Assembly (NCBI RefSeq): GCF_028888695.1
Contig: NZ_PNFF01000001.1
Span: forward strand, 505,501-569,500
Reading direction: 5' to 3'
DNA: 64,000 nt
From: Bacillus methanolicus
GTDB lineage: Bacteria; Bacillota; Bacilli; Bacillales; Cytobacillaceae
Notes under the pieces: model-generated
Database searches by the model: none
Seen by the model: only the letters and a program-made list of their open reading frames with translations
What the model was told of the DNA's origin: nothing
Program-made: the position numbers and the translations under genes
Part shown: positions 1 to 9,865 of the stretch, one piece after another
Layout of the letters: the number at the start of each line of letters is the position of its first letter
Numbering within the stretch: the stretch's first letter is position 1

Positions 1-1661
1 AAGAAGAAAGCGACTATTTGCGCGGCACGCTGAGGGAATCAATGCTGGACCGGCTCAGCGCCGGAATTCCCGAAGATGACAATCGCCTGATGAAATTTCA
101 CGGCAGTTACTTGCAGGATGACCGGGATCTGCGCAACGAGCGCCAAAAGCAAAAACTTGAACCTGCCTATCAGTTCATGCTCCGCGTCCGTTTGCCTGGC
201 GGTGTAGCAACACCTGCCCAATGGCTTGTCATGGACGAACTTGCCCAAAAAAACGCAAACGGCACCTTAAAACTGACAACACGGATGACGTTCCAAATGC
301 ATGGGATTTTAAAATGGAATATGAAAAAAACGATCCAGGAAATCCATGCGTCCCTTTTGGATACGATTGCCGCGTGCGGGGACGTGAACCGGAATGTCAT
401 GTGCAACCCGAATCCATACCAATCCGAGATCCATTCTGAAGTTTATGAATGGTCGAAACGATTAAGCGATTATTTATTGCCGCGCACAAGAGCATATCAT
501 GAGCTTTGGCTTGATGAAGAAAAAGTGGCCGGCACGCCTGAAATGGAAGAAGTCGAACCGATGTACGGACCGCTTTATTTGCCGCGGAAGTTTAAGATCG
601 GTATCGCCGTTCCGCCTTCAAATGACATTGATGTCTTTTCGCAGGACCTTGGATTCATTGCGATTGTTGAAGATGGCAAGCTTGTCGGATTTAACGTGGC
701 GATCGGCGGCGGTATGGGAATGACACACGGCGACAAAACGACATATCCGCAGCTTGCCAAAGTAATCGGTTTTTGTACACCAGGCCAAATTCTTGAGGTG
801 GCGGAAAAAGTCATCACGATTCAGCGTGACTACGGGAACCGTTCCGAACGCAAAAATGCCCGGTTCAAGTACACTGTTGACCGGCTCGGACTGGAAACAG
901 TCAAGAATGAACTTGAAAACCGCCTCGGCTGGAGGCTGGTCGAAGCGAAACCGTATCATTTCGACCATAACGGCGACCGCTACGGCTGGGTGGAAGGCGT
1001 TCAAGGAAAATGGCACTTTACGCTGTTTGTCCAAGGCGGACGCGTTGCGGATTTTGATGACTATAAACTGAAGACCGGCCTGCGTGAAATCGCCAAAATC
1101 CATACCGGTGATTTCCGGCTGACGCCCAATCAAAACCTGATCATTGCCAATGTATCCAGCCAGAATAAGAAAAAGATCAATGAACTGATCGAACAATACG
1201 GTTTGACAGATGGCAAGCATTATACAGCACTCCGCCGCAGTTCGCTTGCTTGCGTCGCTCTTCCGACGTGCGGACTTGCGATGGCAGAAGCAGAACGCTA
1301 TTTGCCGGTCCTTCTTGACAAGATTGAGGCCATTATTGATGAAAACGGCCTGCGCGACGAAGAAATTACCATCCGCATGACAGGCTGCCCCAACGGCTGT
1401 GCCCGCCATGCGCTCGGCGAAATTGGTTTTATCGGCAAGGCGCCCGGCAAATACAATATGTATCTCGGCGCAGCCTTTGACGGCAGCCGCCTAAGCAAAA
1501 TGTACCGCGAAAACATCGGGGAAGAAGAAATTTTGAGCGAACTGCGTGTGCTTCTTTCCCGCTACGCAAAGGAACGGCAGGAAGGCGAGCACTTCGGTGA
1601 CTTTGTCATCCGGGCACGTATAGTCAAAGCTACGACAGACGGCACGAATTTTCATGATTGA
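1..1661 (+). CDS. cysI: Sulfite reductase [NADPH] hemoprotein beta-component, 5'-truncated by window edge
   Basis: Hemoprotein subunit of assimilatory sulfite reductase, which reduces sulfite to sulfide with electrons from the CysJ flavoprotein. The frame is open to the left edge (codons in phase from base 3: E-E-S-D-Y before the in-frame TTG at 18), so the start lies outside and the TTG is internal. The C-terminal half carries the siroheme/4Fe-4S cysteines as C-x5-C (CVALPTC, near base 1250) and C-x3-C (CPNGC, near 1387). The protein is close to B. subtilis CysI across the visible length and ends in TTDGTNFHD. cysJ would be expected just upstream, outside the window. A strong terminator follows. 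The gene is visibly richer in GC (about 53% in a sampled 60-base row) than the genes after it. Confidence 0.97.
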   Translation, partial: EESDYLRGTLRESMLDRLSAGIPEDDNRLMKFHGSYLQDDRDLRNERQKQKLEPAYQFMLRVRLPGGVATPAQWLVMDELAQKNANGTLKLTTRMTFQMHGILKWNMKKTIQEIHASLLDTIAACGDVNRNVMCNPNPYQSEIHSEVYEWSKRLSDYLLPRTRAYHELWLDEEKVAGTPEMEEVEPMYGPLYLPRKFKIGIAVPPSNDIDVFSQDLGFIAIVEDGKLVGFNVAIGGGMGMTHGDKTTYPQLAKVIGFCTPGQILEVAEKVITIQRDYGNRSERKNARFKYTVDRLGLETVKNELENRLGWRLVEAKPYHFDHNGDRYGWVEGVQGKWHFTLFVQGGRVADFDDYKLKTGLREIAKIHTGDFRLTPNQNLIIANVSSQNKKKINELIEQYGLTDGKHYTALRRSSLACVALPTCGLAMAEAERYLPVLLDKIEAIIDENGLRDEEITIRMTGCPNGCARHALGEIGFIGKAPGKYNMYLGAAFDGSRLSKMYRENIGEEEILSELRVLLSRYAKERQEGEHFGDFVIRARIVKATTDGTNFHD

Positions 1662-1666
1662 TCTAG

Positions 1667-1702
1667 AAAAAAGAGACAGGAACGCATTCCTGTCTCTTTT
1701 TT
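1667..1702 (+). terminator. Rho-independent terminator of cysI
   Basis: Perfect 16-bp inverted repeat (arms 1667-1682 and 1687-1702, loop CGCA) whose outer arms are A6 and T6. It begins 6 bases after the cysI stop and looks functional in both directions. Confidence 0.92.
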
Positions 1703-1991
1703 ATCCTGAGCCAAATTGCATAAATAGCAGGAAAAACTAAAAATCTCATATTATTATAGATATTAAAATTTTCCTAGTGAAGCTTGGAATATTTCCATAA
1801 ATCCTCCTCAAAAATTTAAAATGATCATGTCATGAAACGAAAGCAGTTATCAGTATATTAACATTTCTCATTAATAAAACTCCCCCTTCTTCCAATAATG
1901 TTTGGCGCCATTTAAAATGGCACTTTACAAAAAAGGAAAATAAATAGTAAAACGCGAAGTATATTTAGGAAGAGAATTATTAAGGAGCTGC

Positions 1992-2777
1992 ATGCGAATG
2001 ATTAGCACGTTCACAATGTCGGGCATGGTGATTCAACTTCTTATTTCACTGTTATTTCCGATTGGTTTATTGATTTATTTTCGCAAAAAACAATTGTTTT
2101 CGTGGAAGCCGCTGGGTGTAGGAATTCTTATTTTTATTTTATTTTCTCAAATTCTTGAAAAAGCATTGCATTTTATCATGATAGATTCTAGCGGCACTTC
2201 GCTTAAATGGTCGGATAGTGTATTTCTTTTCGTATTGTACGCTACATTGGCGGCGGGAATTTTTGAAGAATTTGGCCGTTATGTCGGATTTAAATGGATG
2301 TTGAAAAAGCATCGAGAATATAAGGATGGGTTGTCATTTGGATTAGGCCACGGTGGCATCGAAGCGATTTTAATAGGGATGTTTGGTGCCATCAACGCAT
2401 TAGTATTGGCCACTCTCATCAATTCCGGAGCGTTTGACCAAATGATCGCCAACGCTTTGCCCGCTGACCAAGCCGCGTTATTAAAAGAAAAGTTGATCAA
2501 TACACGATTTTGGGAATATGTATTAGCGGGCCTCGAACGCGTTTTCGCAATCGCTATTCATATTGCGATGTCACTCTTAGTTTTACTTGGTATTCGTGAA
2601 AATCGTTTTATCTTTGTCATTTACGCTGTTCTTTTACACGCGCTATTAGATGTAATTCCGGCACTTTATCAGATAGGAGTTGTGGCAAATATTTGGCTTG
2701 CCGAATTAGTTATCGCCATTTTTGGTATTACCGCACTCATTTTTACGATGAGAATAAGAAAGAGATTTCAAGTGTAA
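1992..2777 (+). CDS. YhfC-type intramembrane metalloprotease-like protein
   Basis: Integral membrane protein of 261 residues with about seven to eight hydrophobic segments. Conserved polar motifs lie inside membrane segments: EEFGRY at residues 92-97, GHGGIE at 119-124 and a late HALLD. This pattern is that of the YhfC (DUF2324) family, placed among CPBP/PrsW-like intramembrane proteases; the Glu pair and His would be catalytic or metal-binding by family analogy, with substrate unknown. The start ATG at 1992 has TAAGGAG just upstream; ATG at 1998 is an alternative in the same frame. It stands alone between cysI and a lyase gene, with its own terminator. The 289 bases upstream are AT-rich and show nothing else I can support. 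Confidence 0.75.
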   Translation: MRMISTFTMSGMVIQLLISLLFPIGLLIYFRKKQLFSWKPLGVGILIFILFSQILEKALHFIMIDSSGTSLKWSDSVFLFVLYATLAAGIFEEFGRYVGFKWMLKKHREYKDGLSFGLGHGGIEAILIGMFGAINALVLATLINSGAFDQMIANALPADQAALLKEKLINTRFWEYVLAGLERVFAIAIHIAMSLLVLLGIRENRFIFVIYAVLLHALLDVIPALYQIGVVANIWLAELVIAIFGITALIFTMRIRKRFQV

Positions 2778-2783
2778 AGACCT

Positions 2784-2814
2784 CCCCCCACTTTTGAAAT
2801 GGGGGGGCTTGTTC
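2784..2814 (+). terminator. Probable terminator after the yhfC-like gene
   Basis: C6-A arm (2784-2790) pairs with T-G6 (2800-2806) around an AT-rich loop, 7 bases past the stop. The following T tract is weak (CTTGTTCT), so termination efficiency is uncertain. Confidence 0.6.
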
Positions 2815-2840
2815 TAAATGCACGAATTAGAACGATTTTC

Positions 2841-2854
2841 GGAAAGCGCTTACA
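2841..2854 (+). promoter_or_regulatory. Candidate CcpA operator (cre) upstream of the methionine gamma-lyase gene
   Basis: GGAAAGCGCTTACA matches the cre consensus TGWAANCGNTNWCA at all positions but the first. It lies about 60 bases before the start codon, near an AT-rich possible -10, so carbon-source control of the lyase is an inference. Confidence 0.5.
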
Positions 2855-2914
2855 TTATATTTTTTCCTAGCATATATTAAAAATAGGTGCATTTTTCAAC
2901 ATAGGGGGATGAGG

Positions 2915-4105
2915 ATGGAACATTCAGATAAACAATTTGAAACGTTAGTCATTCATCATGGCTATGATTCAAAGGAACACCTTGGAAGTTTGTCCCTGCC
3001 AATTTATCAAACATCAACATTTACATTTGATACAGCGGAACAGGGAGAAGCTCGTTTTGCAGGAAGAGAAGAAGGCTATGTTTATTCAAGGCTAGCCAAT
3101 CCAACTGTAAGGGCGTTTGAAGAGAAAATGGCGTGTTTAGAAGGCGGCGAAGCAGCACTGGCTTTTGGTTCAGGGATGGCGGCCGTGTCGGCTGTACTGT
3201 TTGCCTTAACGAAAGCGAATAACCATATTATTTGTTCACAAGGAGTATATGGCTGCACGTTCGGATTATTGCAAATTCTAAAAAAGAAATATAACATTTC
3301 ACACGATTTTTGTTCGATGGAAACAGAAGAAGAGATTCGTCGTCTTATTCGTTCCGAAACTGTTTGTATTTATGTAGAAACACCGATTAATCCAACGATG
3401 AAACTCGTTGATTTAGAAATGGTCGCAAAGATCGCGAAAGAGCATGGGATTAAAGTTGTGGTTGATAATACGTTTTGTTCTCCATATTTGCAAAAACCGC
3501 TTCTATACGGATGTGATGCCGTCGTTCATAGCGCGACGAAATATATTGGCGGCCACGGTGATGTCGTTGCCGGCATTGCGGTTGGAAGTAAAGAATTTAT
3601 GGAAGAAGTGGCAATGACAACACAAAAAGATATCGGTGGAATCATTTCCCCGTTTGATGCTTGGTTATTGTTAAGAGGTCTTAAAACATTGACTGTAAGA
3701 ATGGATCGTCATTGTGAAAACGCCGAAACAATTGCACAACTTCTAAAAGAACATCCTCTCGTATCCAAAGTCTATTACCCGTACGATCCGGAAAATCCGG
3801 ATTATGCAATCAGCCAAAAGCAAATGAAATTAGGCGGCGGTCTCGTTTCTTTTGAAATTAAAGGTACGAAACGGGATGCTCAACGATTTTTAAACCGTCT
3901 TCAACTCATCAAAATCGCGGTGAGTCTAGGTGATACGGAAACACTTATTCAACATCCTGCCACGATGACTCATGCAGTTGTACCGGAAGAGGTAAGAAAG
4001 AACATGGGTATTAGCGATCAACTTATTCGCTTATCCGTTGGCCTTGAGGCATGGGACGATATTTGGAAAGATTTGCAGCAAGCGCTCGGTTCATTGACTG
4101 ATTAA
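2915..4105 (+). CDS. Methionine gamma-lyase (PLP enzyme, Cys/Met metabolism family)
   Basis: PLP-dependent lyase predicted to cleave L-methionine to methanethiol, 2-oxobutyrate and ammonia. Numbered from ATG 2915, the PLP lysine is K209 in SATKYIGGH. The sequence VYGCTF (Cys114) matches the active-site cysteine that distinguishes methionine gamma-lyases from cystathionine lyases and synthases. The 396-residue length is normal. An ATG at 2909 is in frame, but AGGGGG at 2903-2908 abuts it; the same AGGGGG sits 6 bases before ATG 2915, which I prefer. The gene is monocistronic between two hairpins. Together with the SAM-controlled mtn genes 40 kb away it shows active methionine turnover, but no link is visible. 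Cystathionine gamma-lyase is the main alternative. Confidence 0.85.
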   Translation: MEHSDKQFETLVIHHGYDSKEHLGSLSLPIYQTSTFTFDTAEQGEARFAGREEGYVYSRLANPTVRAFEEKMACLEGGEAALAFGSGMAAVSAVLFALTKANNHIICSQGVYGCTFGLLQILKKKYNISHDFCSMETEEEIRRLIRSETVCIYVETPINPTMKLVDLEMVAKIAKEHGIKVVVDNTFCSPYLQKPLLYGCDAVVHSATKYIGGHGDVVAGIAVGSKEFMEEVAMTTQKDIGGIISPFDAWLLLRGLKTLTVRMDRHCENAETIAQLLKEHPLVSKVYYPYDPENPDYAISQKQMKLGGGLVSFEIKGTKRDAQRFLNRLQLIKIAVSLGDTETLIQHPATMTHAVVPEEVRKNMGISDQLIRLSVGLEAWDDIWKDLQQALGSLTD

Positions 4106-4152
4106 ATGTATGTACTGAACTGAATGACTCCGTTAGCAAATTGAGAATACAA

Positions 4153-4210
4153 AAGGTAAGCAAACATATGAAACAAGACTAATATGTGCGTGCTTACCTT
4201 CAATTTTTTT
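4153..4210 (+). terminator. Terminator after the methionine gamma-lyase gene
   Basis: Ten-bp arms AAGGTAAGCA (4153-4162) and TGCTTACCTT (4191-4200) with an inner ACATAT/ATATGT pairing, then CAATTTTTTT. Confidence 0.85.
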
Positions 4211-4326
4211 ACCCTCTTGATGAAACCTAACTTGACCTAATTTTTAATCACTAAAAATAGAAAACAGTAGAGAATTTCCTTATCATTTGGTTATAGTAAA
4301 GTTATATCACAAAGGATGAGGGAAAC

Positions 4327-5598
4327 ATGATGTCTAAAAAGTCAAAACAACCAAAGAAATCAAAGCGCTTAGCTAGTTATTCGCTTGCTGTTATGGGGAC
4401 AGGTTTTGTTGCAACCATTCCTTTCCAAGGATCGTTTCTAGGCGGCTTAATGCAAGGAGGCTTTGAAGCCGGTCTTGTGGGTGGATTAGCTGACTGGTTT
4501 GCCGTTACCGCTTTATTCCGGCATCCGATGGGTTTGCCCATCCCCCATACGGCTCTTTTGCCAAAAAATCGGCAACGAATGACAAATGCGCTTGTCTCCA
4601 CACTTGAAAAAGACTGGCTTTCAAAAGAAAGCATTAGAAATAAAATCAAACAAATTAATTTTGCAGAGAAAATTTTGTCAGTCCTTGAGAGAGAGATACA
4701 TTCAGATTCAATTAAAAAGAGCACTGTGTCACTCGCGAAACAATTGATCAGCCATATTAATCTTGAAAAAATTACTCCATTTATTGAAAAAGAAATAAAG
4801 TCTTCTTTTCATTCAATTGAAATGAGTACGGTCTTACAGTCTGTCATCAATCAAGTGCTCATTCGCAGATATGATGAGAAGGTGCTAGATTTTCTTCTTG
4901 GTAAGGCAGAGGAATGGATAAAAAAAGGTGAAACGAAGATTCAACTCGGCAACATGGCAATTCGGGCACTTGACAATTTAGAGTTAGACGGTTTTCTGCA
5001 GTTTGCACTTAAATCATTTCAGAATTTATTGAATGAAGAAAAACTCGGCAGCATTTTACAAAACTTACTCCTTAGTGTGGTAAGCAGGTTGAGTAAGGTA
5101 GATGATACGAACAGAAAGGTTTTGCTTCTACATATTCGTACGGAACTGAAAAACATACAAGACGATAAGAAGCTATGGGAAGAGATAGAAAAATGGAAGG
5201 GTCATTTTATTGCTGACTGGAATCCTGCGGAAAAAATAAAAGAAATCTTGCAGCAAACTCAACAGAAAGCATTGGCCTTTGTTCAAGACAGCGAGTTTAT
5301 GGATTCTTATCTTCTTCCATTTTTCACACGCTTTTTGAACGATCTAAAGGAAGACAAGGCAAAGATCACGAACATTGAAAACTGGATACAAAAGCAATTC
5401 TCAAATCTTCTTGAAGAAAATCATTCAAAAATAGGCAAGCTTGTACAGGAGAATCTTGATAAACTTGATGATGAAACGCTTATTCATATGATGGAAAATA
5501 ACATCGGGAAAGACTTGCAGTGGATTAGGGTGAATGGAGCCGTTTGCGGTTTTATTATCGGGATTTTCTTAAGTATAATCAAAGCGCTTATTTATTGA
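4327..5598 (+). CDS. DUF445 family membrane-associated protein
   Basis: A 423-residue protein of the DUF445 family; biochemical role unknown. The N-terminus has a basic Lys/Ser stretch (residues 2-14), a hydrophobic glycine-rich segment, and the family signature GLADWFAVTALFRHP followed by LLPKNRQRM. The middle is helical and charged with probable coiled-coil character. A single hydrophobic segment (VCGFIIGIFLSIIKAL) ends the protein. Adjacent ATG codons lie at 4327 and 4330 behind GATGAGGG; the second has slightly better spacing. It is monocistronic, with no neighbour suggesting a function. Confidence 0.85.
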   Translation: MMSKKSKQPKKSKRLASYSLAVMGTGFVATIPFQGSFLGGLMQGGFEAGLVGGLADWFAVTALFRHPMGLPIPHTALLPKNRQRMTNALVSTLEKDWLSKESIRNKIKQINFAEKILSVLEREIHSDSIKKSTVSLAKQLISHINLEKITPFIEKEIKSSFHSIEMSTVLQSVINQVLIRRYDEKVLDFLLGKAEEWIKKGETKIQLGNMAIRALDNLELDGFLQFALKSFQNLLNEEKLGSILQNLLLSVVSRLSKVDDTNRKVLLLHIRTELKNIQDDKKLWEEIEKWKGHFIADWNPAEKIKEILQQTQQKALAFVQDSEFMDSYLLPFFTRFLNDLKEDKAKITNIENWIQKQFSNLLEENHSKIGKLVQENLDKLDDETLIHMMENNIGKDLQWIRVNGAVCGFIIGIFLSIIKALIY

Positions 5599-5649
5599 TT
5601 CATTTTTATATGCTTCTTTGACATAGTATTTGGTTTCATCTTGGTCAAG

Positions 5650-5680
5650 ATTCGCATATTCAAATAGATGCGAATATTTT
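5650..5680 (+). terminator. Probable terminator after the DUF445 gene
   Basis: Perfect 8-bp arms ATTCGCAT (5650-5657) and ATGCGAAT (5668-5675) followed by ATTTTACGTTTT. The stem is short, and the hairpin also lies in the glpK leader, so a role there cannot be excluded. Confidence 0.5.
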
Positions 5681-5750
5681 ACGTTTTACTGATCTATTTA
5701 ATAAAAATAAAAACAATCGGCTGAAATATATTTATCAAAAGTGATAGTAG

Positions 5751-7253
<1,503 letters not shown>

Positions 7254-7305
7254 AAATTTAAACGTTGATATCGTTTTTGGTTCAAGATGACACTAATTTT
7301 TAAAC

Positions 7306-7382
7306 GGGTCTGACTCCCTCCAACAATGATAATATATAGAATGTCTATATGTTGTATTGGAGAGGTCTGACCTGCTTTTTTA
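7306..7382 (+). repeat. Dispersed GGGTCTGAC hairpin element, copy A (also glpK terminator)
   Basis: Begins GGGTCTGACTCCCTCCAACA and ends TTGGAGAGGTCTGACC followed by TGCTTTTTT. Left CTCCAACA pairs with right TGTTG/TTGGAG around an AT-rich loop, and the T tract makes it a plausible glpK terminator. The same borders recur at 49229-49287 and, shortened, at 62223-62250. Confidence 0.75.
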
Positions 7383-7532
7383 TGTAAAGAAAAAACGAAA
7401 AATTTCTAAATTTGTTATAATATTATATTATTATGATAAATTTGAATCTATCAAATGAGAATACCTTCACATTTAAGGTTTTGAATTTGGCACAAGATTT
7501 ATTTTCATGAAAAAGTGCAAGGAGGAAACAAG

Positions 7533-8528
7533 ATGAAAAAATTGATAAATCAACCGGAAAATGTTGTGCAAGAAATGATAGAGGGTTTTGTGGCTGCATA
7601 TCCAAAGCGTCTTAAGCGAGTTCCTAACACAAATGTAATTGTTCGTGCTGATGCTCCTGTTCAAGGAAAGGTTGGAATTGTAAGTGGTGGAGGGAGCGGC
7701 CATGAACCTGCACACGGGGGATACGTCGGAAAAGGTATGCTCGATGGAGCGGTTGCCGGCGAAGTCTTTACTTCTCCGACCCCTGACCAAGTTTTTGAAG
7801 CGATCAAAGCTGTTGATGGCGGCAAGGGTGTTCTGCTTATTATCAAGAATTACACCGGTGATGTAATGAATTTTGAGATGGCTGCAGAATTAGCGGAAGC
7901 AGAAGGAATTCAAGTATCAAAAGTAATCGTAAATGATGACGTAGCAGTAGAAAACTCTACATATACAGTAGGCAGAAGGGGAATTGCCGGAACGGTTTTT
8001 GTCCATAAAATATCTGGTGCTTTAGCTGAAATGGGTGCTTCTCTTGAAGAAGTGACAGCTGTGGCAAACAAGGTAGTTGAGAATTTGAGCTCCATGGGAA
8101 TGGCGTTAACGCCTTGTACAGTGCCAGCCGCTGGAAAACCGGGCTTTACAATCGGCGAATCCGAAATGGAAATTGGAATGGGCATCCATGGGGAACCGGG
8201 AATTGAAAGAAGTGAGATCAAAACAGCTGATGAAGTGGCAGAAATTCTTCTTAACAAAGTGCTCGAACAGCTGCAATTAAATGAAAACGACAAAGTAGCC
8301 GTTATGATTAACGGGCTTGGAGCAACTCCATTAATGGAGCTTTATATTGTAAATAACAAAGTATCAAAAATGTTGAAGGAGAAAAATATTACTGTCCATG
8401 AGACTTTTATTGGCGAATATATGACATCTCTGGAAATGGCAGGATGTTCGATCACCCTTCTTCGCCTTGATGACCAACTGACAGAGCTGTTAGATGCAAG
8501 TGCTGATACAATAGCTTTTAAGAAATAA
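7533..8528 (+). CDS. dhaK: Dihydroxyacetone kinase, DhaK (substrate-binding) subunit
   Basis: Binds dihydroxyacetone covalently as a hemiaminal on a histidine and receives phosphate from DhaL-ADP. The 331-residue protein has the DhaK glycine-rich start SGGGSGHEPAHGGYVG (residues 51-66) and the substrate His219 in MGIHGEPG. An in-frame GTG lies at 7515, but ATG 7533 has AAGGAGG at 7519-7525 with 7-base spacing and gives the family start MKKLINQPENVV. It is the first gene of a dhaK-dhaL-dhaM-HPr operon. No DhaS/DhaQ/DhaR-type regulator is adjacent. The leader is AT-rich with likely -10 sequences, but I cannot choose one. Confidence 0.95.
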   Translation: MKKLINQPENVVQEMIEGFVAAYPKRLKRVPNTNVIVRADAPVQGKVGIVSGGGSGHEPAHGGYVGKGMLDGAVAGEVFTSPTPDQVFEAIKAVDGGKGVLLIIKNYTGDVMNFEMAAELAEAEGIQVSKVIVNDDVAVENSTYTVGRRGIAGTVFVHKISGALAEMGASLEEVTAVANKVVENLSSMGMALTPCTVPAAGKPGFTIGESEMEIGMGIHGEPGIERSEIKTADEVAEILLNKVLEQLQLNENDKVAVMINGLGATPLMELYIVNNKVSKMLKEKNITVHETFIGEYMTSLEMAGCSITLLRLDDQLTELLDASADTIAFKK

Positions 8529-8547
8529 ACAGAAAGGAGTATTTGAA

Positions 8548-9174
8548 ATGAGTTTTGGTGTGGATGAAGCTAAGTTGTGGCTAAAACAATTGAATGAAGT
8601 TTACCAGCAGCAAAAAATGTATTTGACAGAATTAGACCAGGCTGTAGGGGATGGAGACCACGGAATCAACATGGCCAGGGGCTTCAACGAGGTAATTCAG
8701 AAAATCGAAAATACTGATTATATTGATTTAGGCTCTCTATTTAAGGATACAGGGATGATTTTACTTTCAAAAGTAGGCGGTGCATCAGGCCCTTTGTATG
8801 GAACTGCTTTTTTAAAAGCAGCAGCATCATTAAAAGATAAAAAAGAAATCACTATAACAGAATTAACGGAGGCATTAACGGAGGCATTGGAAGGAATAAA
8901 AATAAGAGGTAAAGCCAGCTATCATGAAAAGACAATGATCGATGTCTGGATACCTGTCGTGGATTTCTTAAAATCTCATGGCGAGGATCTGAATTGGGAC
9001 GACTTAATACAATTATCATGTGAAAAAATGGAAGAGACAAAGGATTTAGAGGCTAAAAAAGGAAGGGCTTCTTATCTGGGGCCGCGATCGGTCGGACACA
9101 TTGATCCCGGGGCGGCATCTTCTCATTTCTTTTTTACAGAATTAGCAAAAGTTTGCAAAGGAGCAGAATTATGA
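8548..9174 (+). CDS. dhaL: Dihydroxyacetone kinase, ADP-binding subunit DhaL
   Basis: Carries tightly bound ADP that is rephosphorylated by DhaM and passes the phosphate to DhaK-bound dihydroxyacetone. The 208-residue protein shows the Mg-ADP aspartates in DQAVGDGDHG (D30, D35, D37), GKASYHEKTMID, and the C-terminal GRASYLGPRSVGHIDPGA typical of DhaL. The ATG follows GAAAGGAG, 19 bases after dhaK. Its stop overlaps the dhaM start by four bases (ATGA), indicating translational coupling. Confidence 0.95.
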   Translation: MSFGVDEAKLWLKQLNEVYQQQKMYLTELDQAVGDGDHGINMARGFNEVIQKIENTDYIDLGSLFKDTGMILLSKVGGASGPLYGTAFLKAAASLKDKKEITITELTEALTEALEGIKIRGKASYHEKTMIDVWIPVVDFLKSHGEDLNWDDLIQLSCEKMEETKDLEAKKGRASYLGPRSVGHIDPGAASSHFFFTELAKVCKGAEL

Positions 9175-9563
9175 ATTATGTAGGCATTGTTTTAATTTCT
9201 CACAGCCCGGAAATAGTAAATGGATTGGAGTCGCTGTTAAAACAAATTCAAGAAAATGTTCCTCTGGCGGTTGCGGGCGGTACGGATGAAAATGAGATTG
9301 GTACAGACGTGTTTAAAATTAAGCAAGCAATAGAATCCGTTTATTCAGAAAAGGGAGTTGTCATCCTGTTTGATCTGGGGAGTGCACTTATCAATGCGGA
9401 AATGGCGATTGAAATGCTCGAGGATTACCCAAATATAAAAATAGCTGATGCTCCGCTTGTGGAAGGAGCATATGCAGCAGTGATCGAGGCCGGGATCGGC
9501 GGTACTCTGGAGGAAGTTGCCGCTGCAGCGGAGGGAGCAAAGAATTTGCAAAAGGTCCATTGA
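9171..9563 (+). CDS. dhaM: Dihydroxyacetone kinase phosphotransfer subunit DhaM (EIIA domain only)
   Basis: PTS-type phosphocarrier that takes phosphate from an HPr and rephosphorylates DhaL-bound ADP. The 130-residue protein is a single EIIA-mannose-like domain with active His11 in LISHSPEIV. It lacks the HPr and enzyme I-like domains fused to E. coli DhaM. ATG 9171 overlaps the dhaL stop and has AAAGGAG at 9157-9163; the in-frame extension to 9153 has no ribosome binding site. The next gene supplies a free-standing HPr-like domain, so the fused enterobacterial arrangement is split here. Confidence 0.93.
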   Translation: MNYVGIVLISHSPEIVNGLESLLKQIQENVPLAVAGGTDENEIGTDVFKIKQAIESVYSEKGVVILFDLGSALINAEMAIEMLEDYPNIKIADAPLVEGAYAAVIEAGIGGTLEEVAAAAEGAKNLQKVH

Positions 9564-9588
9564 TATGGCTACTCATGAGGTGAACAAA

Positions 9589-9834
9589 ATGATAGAAAGA
9601 CATATTACGATTTCAATAGAAAATGGTCTTCATGCAAGGCCGGCAGCAGAACTTGTTAAAAAACTGAACCAGTTCAAAAGTACTGTCTTTTTTTATGATG
9701 GAGAAAAGAAAATTAATCCGAAAAGTGTTTTAAGCATGATGACAGCTTCGATTAAACAAGGGCAAACAATTCGTGTAGTCGTAGATGGAATTGATGAGGA
9801 AGAAACGATGGATTGGCTTACTAATTATCTATAA
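9589..9834 (+). CDS. HPr-like phosphocarrier in the dha operon
   Basis: An 81-residue HPr paralog with phosphorylatable His15 in ENGLHARPAA and a serine at the regulatory position 46 (NPKSVLSM). The main ptsH gene at 62614 has the classical KSIMGVMSL around Ser46, while this copy differs after the serine. The start at 9589 has TGAGGTGA close by; an in-frame ATG at 9565 would add eight residues not typical of HPr. Coming 25 bases after dhaM and before the operon terminator, it is probably the dedicated donor for DhaM. Crh is the alternative, but Crh lacks His15, which is present here. Whether it can also serve sugar transport is not visible. Confidence 0.85.
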   Translation: MIERHITISIENGLHARPAAELVKKLNQFKSTVFFYDGEKKINPKSVLSMMTASIKQGQTIRVVVDGIDEEETMDWLTNYL

Positions 9835-9838
9835 AAGG

Positions 9839-9865
9839 CGACGGGGAACGGACCCCGTCGTTTTC
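9839..9865 (+). terminator. Terminator of the dha operon
   Basis: Perfect 8-bp GC-rich arms CGACGGGG (9839-9846) and CCCCGTCG (9853-9860) followed by TTTTC, directly after the HPr-like gene. Confidence 0.88.

Noticed and set aside
618-1409. 263-codon ORF on the minus strand inside cysI
   Set aside because: Fully antisense to a well-conserved gene, with no ribosome binding site and no recognisable protein; it is a codon-bias shadow of GC-rich cysI.
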